A DNA stretch of 64,000 bases. It comes from Streptomyces sp. NBC_01260. Its GTDB lineage: Bacteria; Actinomycetota; Actinomycetes; Streptomycetales; Streptomycetaceae. Within the stretch, counting starts at the first letter, position 1. Every line of letters begins with the position of its first letter. The position numbers were made by a program, and so were the translations under genes. The notes under the pieces are model-generated. The model did no database searches and was not told where the DNA came from. It saw only the letters and a program-made list of their open reading frames with translations. Positions 58,372-64,000 of the stretch are shown here, piece by piece. The stretch is taken from assembly GCF_036226405.1 (NCBI RefSeq), contig NZ_CP108464.1:8246001-8310000 (forward strand), given 5' to 3'.

Positions 58372-58728
58372 TCAGCCGCGGGCGGCGATGGCGCGCGCCA
58401 TGAGGGGGGCGATGACGTCGATCTGGTCCATCGAGAAGCCGAAGACCCTCTTGCCGTCGGCGAGCAGTTCGGCGACCTTCTCCTCCGTCGGAACGCTCCG
58501 CCCGAAGGTGTGGCAGGCTGCGCTGCCCATGAGGCCGACGAGCACGCCCAGCGAGGCGCCGGCGCCCGTGTGACAGGTGCCCAGGTAGTAGTCGGCCTGG
58601 CCGACCCGGAGCTTCATCGCGGCGTCCATATCGCTGGAGGCGACGACGTCGAGCGAGTCGATGCCGAGCTTGCCGATGGCCTCGGTGACCTCGACCTTGC
58701 CGACTCCACCGGTGAGGATCTTCGTCAT
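58372..58728 (-). CDS. yhfU: YhfU (DUF2620) protein
   Basis: 118 aa from ATG 58728. The DUF2620 hallmarks are MTKILTGGVGKVEVTEAIG, SSDMDAAMKLRVGQADYYLG and TCHTGAGASLGVLVGLMG. The glycine-rich, PTS-like alpha/beta form suggests a small cytoplasmic subunit or partner of the YhfT membrane protein. Function unknown. Confidence 0.85.
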   Translation of the reverse strand: MTKILTGGVGKVEVTEAIGKLGIDSLDVVASSDMDAAMKLRVGQADYYLGTCHTGAGASLGVLVGLMGSAACHTFGRSVPTEEKVAELLADGKRVFGFSMDQIDVIAPLMARAIAARG

Positions 58729-58785
58729 GGCTGTGCTTCTCTCTGTGTCGGTACGGGGCGAGGGGGGGATGCCTGCCGTGACCGG

Positions 58786-59172
58786 TCAGGACGTGGGTGC
58801 GGAGGGGGACTGCTGGGCCAGTACAGCGAGGTGCATCCCGAGGAAGTTGACCTCGGACTCGGGGAGCGCGGCCCCGAGCTCCCGTTCGGCGCGGGCCGAT
58901 ACGGCGCGGGCACGGGCCACGGCGTCGGGATGTCCGGCCAGCTCGGCGGCGACCTGGTCGTCGGTGAGGAACTGCTCGATCGCCTCGCCGTCCAGGATCC
59001 GGCCGAGCGCCATCATCAGATGGCTGGTCAGCATGCCTGCCGTGGCTTCGGTGACGGTGCGGCCCTCGGCCTCGAGAGAGGTCAGCTCGGTGGTGACGAA
59101 GTCGGCCACCTCGGGCCTGACCTGACCGCCTTCGCGAAAGAGCTGGATCCGCAGTGCGAGCTGGTCGTCCAT
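58786..59172 (-). CDS. yhfY: YhfY-like PRD-domain protein
   Basis: 128 aa from ATG 59172 with AGGAGG 6 bp upstream. A single PRD (PTS regulation domain) fold: TAGMLTSHLMMALGRILDGE and LPESEVNFLGMHLAVLAQQ, the latter with the conserved E-x-x-x-x-G-M-H pattern. No DNA-binding or RNA-binding domain is attached. It may sense or relay phosphorylation to YhfZ or YhfU. Starts the enzyme part of the operon behind its own promoter/operator. Confidence 0.8.
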   Translation of the reverse strand: MDDQLALRIQLFREGGQVRPEVADFVTTELTSLEAEGRTVTEATAGMLTSHLMMALGRILDGEAIEQFLTDDQVAAELAGHPDAVARARAVSARAERELGAALPESEVNFLGMHLAVLAQQSPSAPTS

Positions 59173-59192
59173 GATGATCCTCCTAAAATCAA

Positions 59193-59216
59193 CAGTAACC
59201 AGGATTTTGTATTTTG
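59193..59216. promoter_or_regulatory. Operator/promoter of yhfY (copy 2 of the 24-bp yhf motif)
   Basis: CAGTAACCAGGATTTTGTATTTTG on the plus strand (read in gene direction it contains ATCCTGGTTACTG). It shares the CAGTAACCAGGATT half with the yhfZ site; the second half is degenerate. The TACTGT within it can serve as a -10 for yhfY. Confidence 0.65.
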
Positions 59217-59267
59217 AAGGCGAGTGACGCCTCGGAGTTATGAGACCCCGGTCACTGAACCCGCTGG

Positions 59268-60206
59268 TCAGTACGAGGGGACGCGCTCACCGCGCAGCAC
59301 CTCGCTCTGCAGCCGGGTCACCAACGACAGATCCAGCGAGTCGCGAACGGCGGCGAGCGCCTGGGCCCCGTCCGACCGGCCGATCACCGCGGCGGTGGAG
59401 TTGCGCAGGGCCAGCTCCCGGTTGACCTCGTCCCCGAGCGGAAGCACGTCGACGCCGATCCCGAGCCGGTCCTGTGCCTCGTCCAGGTTCCAGACCGTCG
59501 CATCCACCTCGTTCCGGGCGAACAGGTCGCTCAACTGCATGTACGACGCCTCCCGCCACTCGACGTCTTCCCGGCCGGCGAAGACCCGCTCCACGAGCAT
59601 CCGCAGATCCTCCGAGGCGTGGTCGACCGCCACCCGCAGTCCAGGTGTGTCCAGGTCGACGCCGTGGCGCACCAGCATGCCGTGCGCACCGACGTAGGTG
59701 GCGGGACCGAGGTCGGCCACCAGCTCCACCGGGTGCTCGGCGATCAGCTGGTCGGCGGCGAACCGCGACAGGACGACCAGGTCGACCTTGCCCTCCAGCA
59801 GTGCGGCGGTCCGGGCTCCGGCGCCTCGCATGAAAGTGATCGCGAACGGTGCGCCCGCCTCCTCGAACGCGCTGCGCAGGCCGGTTGCCAGGCCCTCGTA
59901 CCGTCGCGAGTAGGGAAGTGGCATCGCCGCGAGCAGGGTCCCCAGGCCGGACAGCCGCCACAGGATGGTGCGGTCCGAGTGGACGAGGAACGTGCCGAGA
60001 TGACCGCGAGCGGTCGTGGAGATCGCCCCGGACTCCTCCAGCAGGTGGAGGGCGGCCTGGACGGTACCGTTTCCGCAGCCCAGCTCCTGCGCGAAGTCGC
60101 GCACGCGGGGCAGGCGGGTGTCCGGCTCGTGATGCAGGAGCAGGACGGCGAGCTGCCGCGCGGCGAGGCCGTTGCGCGTGAGGAAGCGGTCGTCGAAATC
60201 GTTCAC
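59268..60206 (-). CDS. yhfZ: YhfZ-like GntR-type regulator
   Basis: 312 aa from GTG 60206. Winged HTH at residues 30-75 (RLPRVRDFAQELGCGNGTVQAALHLLEES, GHLGTFLV) and a periplasmic-binding-protein-like YhfZ C-terminal domain (ITFMRGAGARTAALLEGKVDLVVLSRF, ATYVGAHGMLVRHGVDLDTPGLRVAVDHASED). It should bind the pathway substrate or product and control the operon through the two motif copies. No ribosome site precedes the GTG and the promoter would start transcription at it, so it is probably leaderless. Confidence 0.85.
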   Translation of the reverse strand: MNDFDDRFLTRNGLAARQLAVLLLHHEPDTRLPRVRDFAQELGCGNGTVQAALHLLEESGAISTTARGHLGTFLVHSDRTILWRLSGLGTLLAAMPLPYSRRYEGLATGLRSAFEEAGAPFAITFMRGAGARTAALLEGKVDLVVLSRFAADQLIAEHPVELVADLGPATYVGAHGMLVRHGVDLDTPGLRVAVDHASEDLRMLVERVFAGREDVEWREASYMQLSDLFARNEVDATVWNLDEAQDRLGIGVDVLPLGDEVNRELALRNSTAAVIGRSDGAQALAAVRDSLDLSLVTRLQSEVLRGERVPSY

Positions 60207-60213
60207 GAATCAA

Positions 60214-60242
60214 ACAGTAACCAGGATTCTGGATACTGACAA
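60214..60242 (-). promoter_or_regulatory. yhfZ promoter with palindromic operator
   Basis: On the minus strand TTGTCA (60242-60237) and TACTGT (60219-60214) are 17 bp apart. The palindrome CAGTAACCAG-GATT-CTGGATACTG (60215-60238, one mismatch between arms) covers both boxes almost fully, so binding would block transcription. Predicted start is at the GTG. Confidence 0.7.
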
Positions 60243-60259
60243 GAGGCGTGAACTTCGCA

Positions 60260-60790
60260 GATGGGCGAGTTCCAGAGTCGGCTTCGCCCTCTGGGCCGCC
60301 AAGCTGACGACGCTCTCGATGTGCGACCAGTGGCCGTACGCGGTGCTCGCCGGTGCAGGCATCGGCTTCCTGCTCGCGCCCGCCTCCACCGACGCCGTCA
60401 ACCGGTCGATCGGTACCTCGCGCGACGAGGTCACCGGCATCACGCAGACGGTCCGCAACTTCGCCGCCGGCATCGGTCTGGCCGTGTCGGCACGGTGCTG
60501 ACGCACGTCGCGGTGAACCGCTTCGGTGAGACGCTGCGGTCGGAGGGCGTGCCGCGCGGACCCGCCCACGCTGCTGCCCACCGCATCGCCGAAGCCGTCA
60601 CCGGGAACGCGGACGCGCGGCAGTCCACAGGCGACGGCAGGGCCGCCGAGCTCGCCCAGGAGTCGATGCAGGCGATCCGTTCGGATTCCGCCGAGGTGAA
60701 CCAGTGGGTGTTCTACTCCATGGCGGGCGCGCTCGTAGTCGCCTTCATCTGTGTGCTGTGGCATCCGGGCAGGCGTGTGACGGGGGATGC
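60260..60790 (+). pseudogene. C-terminal remnant of an EmrB/QacA-type MFS exporter
   Basis: Plus-strand frames read ALWAAKLTTLSMCDQWPYAV, AGAGIGFLLAPASTDAVNRS and GITQTVRNFAAGIGLAV, then after a frameshift near 60490 GTVLTHVAVNRFGETLRSEG and VNQWVFYSMAGALVVAFICV with a final WHPGRRVTG. The first two thirds of the transporter are absent; the yhf operon abuts its broken 5' side. Confidence 0.7.
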
Positions 60791-60918
60791 CGGCGGCGCT
60801 GCGTGCCCCGAGGAGCCCGCCCCGCACCCATACCTGGGCCCGTCCACTCCGAGGCCCGACCCTTGGGACCTTCCGTCCGGACCAGGATCGCCCGGCCCCG
60901 GGCGATCGGCTCGCGAGA

Positions 60919-60952
60919 TATTCCTTGACGCGAATATTCGTCTCAAGGAATA
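60919..60952. promoter_or_regulatory. Nested palindrome overlapping the ArsR-SRPBCC promoter
   Basis: TATTCCTTGA and TCAAGGAATA are perfect 10-bp inverted repeats; CGAATATTCG, itself a perfect palindrome, lies at the centre (60931-60940). TTGACG (60925-60930) and AATACT (60949-60954) form a promoter with 18-bp spacing that would start at or near ATG 60962. Confidence 0.75.
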
Positions 60953-60961
60953 CTGGTGCTC

Positions 60962-61879
60962 ATGACCGACGCACTCCTCATCGCGCTGGCCGATCCGGCC
61001 CGCTGGCGGCTTGTGAGCCTGCTGGCCGAGCGGCCTCGCTCGGTCGGCGTCCTCGCCCAGCTGGCCGAGGCGCGCCAGCCGCAGACGACCAAGCACCTGC
61101 AGACTCTTGAGCGCGCCGGAATCGTCACCTCCCAGCGCAGCGGCCAGCGCCGCGTCTACGCACTCCGGCCCGGTCCCCTGCGGGACCTGGCGGCTGAGCT
61201 CAACCGGCTCGCCGACACCGCGGATCAGGTCGACGGCCCGCGTGCGGCCTACGACCAGTACGGGCTCAGCCTCCACACGGAGCGGCTCGCCGCCGAGAAG
61301 TCGGGGTGGGCCGACGGCCGCTCGTTCAAGTTCCTCCGGTCGCTGACGGGGCGCCCCGAGCTGGTCTGGCGCCATCTGACCGAGGCCGCCCTGCTCGCCC
61401 ACTGGTGGACACCCGACGATCTCCGCACCTCCGAGCTCGTCTTCGAGGCGCGACCGGGCGGACGGATCGTCCTGGAGTACCGCGACACCGAGGACGCCGA
61501 CGGCTCGGACCTGGTCGTCGGGCGGGCCGAGGGAGCGGTCGACGAGACGAGTCCCGGTGAGCGCCTCGCCTACCGGCTCTCCCCCCTGCTCCCCGGCGGC
61601 GGCCTCGCCTTCACTGCCCATGTGGATCTCGATCTCCGGCCCACCGATTCCGGTACGGACCTCGACGTCCACTACCGGATCACCAACAGCACGGTCGACT
61701 CCGCGGACTTCATCGCGGGTATCGAGATCGGCTTCGGCCAGAGCCTCGACAAGCTAGCCGCGACCCTCGCCGCAGACCCGCACCGCACCGACGTCACTCA
61801 CGACACCGGCATCACCCACATCACTCGTGTTGCCGACGACTCAGACGGCACCGATACCGATACGAGGAGCACGAAATGA
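60962..61879 (+). CDS. ArsR-family regulator fused to an SRPBCC (AHSA1-like) domain
   Basis: 305 aa. ATG 60962 is chosen over GTG 60956 because the promoter places transcription start there (leaderless). HTH at residues 1-85 (ALADPARWRLVSLLAERPRSVGVLAQLAEARQPQTTKHLQTLERAGIV pattern). From about 105 to 260 an SRPBCC/AHSA1 fold (RPELVWRHLTEAALLAHWWTPDD, FEARPGGRIVLEYRD) probably binds a small hydrophobic ligand. The nested palindrome covering its promoter indicates autorepression. Coupled by ATGA to the next gene. Confidence 0.82.
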   Translation: MTDALLIALADPARWRLVSLLAERPRSVGVLAQLAEARQPQTTKHLQTLERAGIVTSQRSGQRRVYALRPGPLRDLAAELNRLADTADQVDGPRAAYDQYGLSLHTERLAAEKSGWADGRSFKFLRSLTGRPELVWRHLTEAALLAHWWTPDDLRTSELVFEARPGGRIVLEYRDTEDADGSDLVVGRAEGAVDETSPGERLAYRLSPLLPGGGLAFTAHVDLDLRPTDSGTDLDVHYRITNSTVDSADFIAGIEIGFGQSLDKLAATLAADPHRTDVTHDTGITHITRVADDSDGTDTDTRSTK

Positions 61880-62478
61880 CAGAGCCGACCGCCGGACGCA
61901 GGATCGTCACCAACATGAGCCTGTCCCTCGACGGCCACTACGCCGCGCCGGACGACCCGCTGAACATGGGCTGGGTGATGCCGTACGCCGTCACCGACGT
62001 CGCCCGCGACCACCTGGCCGGCCTTTGGAGGTCGGCGACGACCGTTTTGCTCGGTCGGGTCAACGCCGAGGGGTTCCTCGGCTTCTGGCCCACCGTCATC
62101 GACATGGAGGGGGCCGACGCACGCGACGTGGGCTTCGCCAAGTGGCTCGTCGACAGTGACAAGGTGGTCCTGTCCTCCACCCTCGACGACGCGCCGTGGG
62201 AGCGGACGACGATCGTTGACAAGCCGGCTGCCGAGGTGGCAGCGGACCTCAAGGCGACCGAGGGCGGCGACATTCTCGTGCTGTCCAGCGCGAGCGTCAT
62301 CAAGGCACTGCTGGCGTCCGACAAGGTCGACCGGCTGGCGCTCACGGTCTGCCCGGTCTTCCTCGGTGGCGGGCCGCGCCTCTTCGACGACGGCCTGCCT
62401 GCGGGACGGTGGACGCTCGTCAGTCAGACTGCGGGCGAGCACGGAACGCTGGCCCTCGTCTACGACCGAGTCCGCTGA
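61876..62478 (+). CDS. Dihydrofolate-reductase-fold (RibD C-terminal-like) reductase
   Basis: 200 aa; start overlaps the previous stop (ATGA). RibD_C/DHFR-like pattern: RRIVTNMSLSLDGHYAAPDD, TTVLLGRVNAEGFLGFWP, DKVVLSSTLDD, GGDILVLSSASVIKALLASDKVD and PVFLGGGPRLFDDG. NADPH-dependent small-molecule reductase of unknown substrate, commonly paired with ArsR-SRPBCC regulators. Confidence 0.85.
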   Translation: MTEPTAGRRIVTNMSLSLDGHYAAPDDPLNMGWVMPYAVTDVARDHLAGLWRSATTVLLGRVNAEGFLGFWPTVIDMEGADARDVGFAKWLVDSDKVVLSSTLDDAPWERTTIVDKPAAEVAADLKATEGGDILVLSSASVIKALLASDKVDRLALTVCPVFLGGGPRLFDDGLPAGRWTLVSQTAGEHGTLALVYDRVR

Positions 62479-63015
62479 GCGAGTCGTTCATAGCACTCGC
62501 CCTCCGAGCCGGCCCGGACCGGTGGGCAACCGCGCCTGGCCGGCCCGCTCGTAGAGGGCCCGTCGCGCACGCGTCCACCAACTCGCCTCCCTGAGTGCAG
62601 CGGTGCTCCCGCCCTCACTTCGGATCTTGCCTGGGACGTGGCGGGGGACCCGGACATGTTGCGTGCCTGGGCGCTCGCCTGGGACGGCGGAGACGGCAGC
62701 GCGGGCCTCTTCCGGCCCGAGTTGCTCGACGACCCGGCCACCTTCCAATCAACTTGCTACAGGGGCGCGAAGCACCCGTCCACACGCCCTCACCGATTCC
62801 GAGAGGAAGCCAGAAGAACCTGCTCCGCTGATCCCAGAACACGTGCTTACGAGCAGTTGGGGAACCCTGTCTGCGACGCACGATCCTCGGCTGCATTGAA
62901 CGGAAGTTCACGCAGGTCGTCACCCATCCGACGATCATGACAGCTCATTCGGCCTCCCCGGCGAGCAGTCCGGAACACGGACGGGCCGCCTTCTCCGGAT
63001 TCGTGTGACAGGTAC
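62479..63015. other. 537-bp region without a recognised gene
   Basis: A frame at about 62638-62760 (AGDPDMLRAWALAWDGGDGS) looks protein-like but matches nothing I recognise and is short. No hairpin or RNA seen. Confidence 0.35.
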
Positions 63016-63882
63016 TCAGCGGGCAAGAAGTACGCCGGCGAGTTCGCGCCAGGCGCTGCGTGCGAATGTGCCGCGCGATTCGGTGGCGATCTGCACGGCG
63101 ATGTGGTCGGCGCCTGCCTTGAGCCGTTCGGCGAGCCCTGCCGCGATGTCCTCGGTGTTTCCCCAGAGGAACAGAGCGTCGATGAGGCGGTCGCTTCCTC
63201 CGCCGGCCAGGTCCTCTTCGGTGAATCCGGACCGCAGCCATGCGGCCCGGTAGTTCGCCAGGGACATGTAGGGGGAGAGGGTCCAACGCGCCCGGGCTCG
63301 GGCAACCGCCGGATCGGTGTGCGCGACGACGGTCTGCTCCAGGGCGAGCAGCGGCCCGTCTCCCAGCAACTCCCTGGTACGGATCACGTGCTCGGTGTCC
63401 ACCAGGTACGGGTGCACACCGAGGGTCCGGTCGGCCGCCAGCCGGGTCATCCGGGGCCCGTGTGCCCCGATCAGCCGTGCGGAGACCGGCAGCGGAGGCA
63501 CGCCCGAGTCCAGTTCCTCCAGGTAGCCGGCCATCGCGGTGTAGGGCCGCCGGTACGTGCTGACTATCTCGCCGTGGCTGACACCCAGTCCGATCACCAG
63601 CCGCTCCCGGTCGGCCGGCGGCAGCGCATGGTAGGCGCGGGCCAGTTGATCCGCGGGCCGGTCCCAGACGGAGACGCAGGCGGGGGCAACGACCGCACGG
63701 CGGGTCGCGTCAAGCATCCGCGCCACTGTGACCAGATCGCCCCGCGGGTTGCCGCCGGGATCGCCGCCGAGCCACAGCGTCTCGTACCCGAGTTCCTCGG
63801 CCTCCGCCGCAGCGTCCGCGGCCTCACCGGGGTCGCCGTGGGTGAAAGCCAAGCTCCAGATGCCGAACATTCCCAGTTCCAT
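63016..63882 (-). CDS. LLM-class F420-dependent oxidoreductase
   Basis: 288 aa from ATG 63882 with GGAGG upstream. Luciferase-like TIM barrel (MELGMFGIWSLAFTHGDPGEAADAAAEAEELGYETLWLGG, LPPADRERLVIGLGVSHGEIV, RMTRLAADRTLGVHPYLVDTEHV). The TIGR03620-type layout (YLEELDSG, ALEQTVVAHTDPAVARARAR) indicates F420 rather than FMN. Substrate unknown. Confidence 0.85.
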   Translation of the reverse strand: MELGMFGIWSLAFTHGDPGEAADAAAEAEELGYETLWLGGDPGGNPRGDLVTVARMLDATRRAVVAPACVSVWDRPADQLARAYHALPPADRERLVIGLGVSHGEIVSTYRRPYTAMAGYLEELDSGVPPLPVSARLIGAHGPRMTRLAADRTLGVHPYLVDTEHVIRTRELLGDGPLLALEQTVVAHTDPAVARARARWTLSPYMSLANYRAAWLRSGFTEEDLAGGGSDRLIDALFLWGNTEDIAAGLAERLKAGADHIAVQIATESRGTFARSAWRELAGVLLAR

Positions 63883-64000
63883 TGGCCGCCCTCCTGATGT
63901 CGGGTACGGCTCTTCCTATCGGAACAGTGACCACCCCTACTGCTGGATCCCGCTGAGCCCCGTGAGTTCGTGAAAACTGAAGGGTTCTCGGCAGGAACCC
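63883..64000. other. 118-bp end of window, no gene seen
   Basis: Upstream of the LLM gene; contains only its ribosome site and probable promoter. Confidence 0.4.

Noticed and set aside
60956..60958. GTG start for the ArsR-SRPBCC gene
   Set aside because: It lies only 1 bp after the -10 element, so it would not be within the transcript; ATG 60962 fits the promoter.
62595..62940. Small frames in the gap before the LLM gene
   Set aside because: Short, no plausible start signals, and no recognisable similarity.

Overview
The window is high-GC actinobacterial DNA, almost certainly from a Streptomyces chromosome. The evidence is a two-domain geosmin synthase, an NsdA-type differentiation regulator, a LitR/LitS photoresponse pair, a class-E (LAXTG) sorting signal, an AA10 chitin-active LPMO with a DasR-like site, a CGNR zinc-finger protein, DUF6221 and DUF6381 proteins, zinc-independent L33/L31 paralogues, and many genes that look leaderless. 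No plasmid or phage core genes are intact.

Left part (1-33 kb) is mostly ordinary, intact chromosome. 1-3.3 kb: end of an acyl-CoA operon (crotonase end, DUF35 OB-fold protein, two thiolase-like proteins that both lack the usual catalytic Cys). 3.3-5.8 kb: FMN oxidase, CGNR regulator, ACT protein and a hypothetical. 5.9-12.3 kb: Tat-exported GH95 fucosidase, geosmin synthase and a secreted amidase. 12.3-18.9 kb: phosphotransferase, NsdA-like regulator, PAS/SpoIIE phosphatase, a 52-aa ORF, L33/L31 and a DUF1275 membrane protein. 19-25.4 kb: a light-response block (photolyase, SDR-DUF2867, ECF sigma LitS, B12-type MerR LitR, FAD oxidoreductase) with a shared 18-bp site of two 11-bp-phased repeats, but no crt genes in view. 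25.5-33.2 kb: VanZ protein, a decayed GH5/GH6 cellulase scar, DUF4389-DinB pair, DUF4230 protein, LPMO, a cell-wall-anchored pseudo-hydrolase, an F420-type enzyme and small DUF proteins.

Middle part (33.4-52.4 kb) is an accessory, decaying zone. It starts around an initiator tRNA-fMet and contains deleted or frameshifted genes (TIGR03086, MmyB-like, GlxA/AraC, an MFS exporter, a long unknown gene, APH C-terminus), remnants of IS5-like and IS630 transposases and of an integrase C-terminus, and a proline-tRNA-like sequence with degenerate loops. Intact genes lie between them: MerR plus old yellow enzyme with a long-spacer promoter, two AraC regulators with a neighbouring transporter, GNATs, hydrolases, HIT, SigJ and SUKH.

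Right part (52.4-60.2 kb) is the most notable: eight co-directional genes matching, family for family, the uncharacterised E. coli yhf genes (yhfZ, yhfY, yhfU, yhfT, php, yhfS, yhfX, yhfW). Together they give a GntR-like regulator, PRD protein, DUF2620 protein, membrane transporter, phosphotriesterase-homology hydrolase, two PLP enzymes and a phosphopentomutase-like enzyme. The yhfZ and yhfY promoters share a 24-bp operator-like sequence. To the right are an MFS remnant, an ArsR-SRPBCC regulator behind a nested palindrome and translationally coupled to a DHFR-like reductase, and an F420-dependent LLM oxidoreductase.
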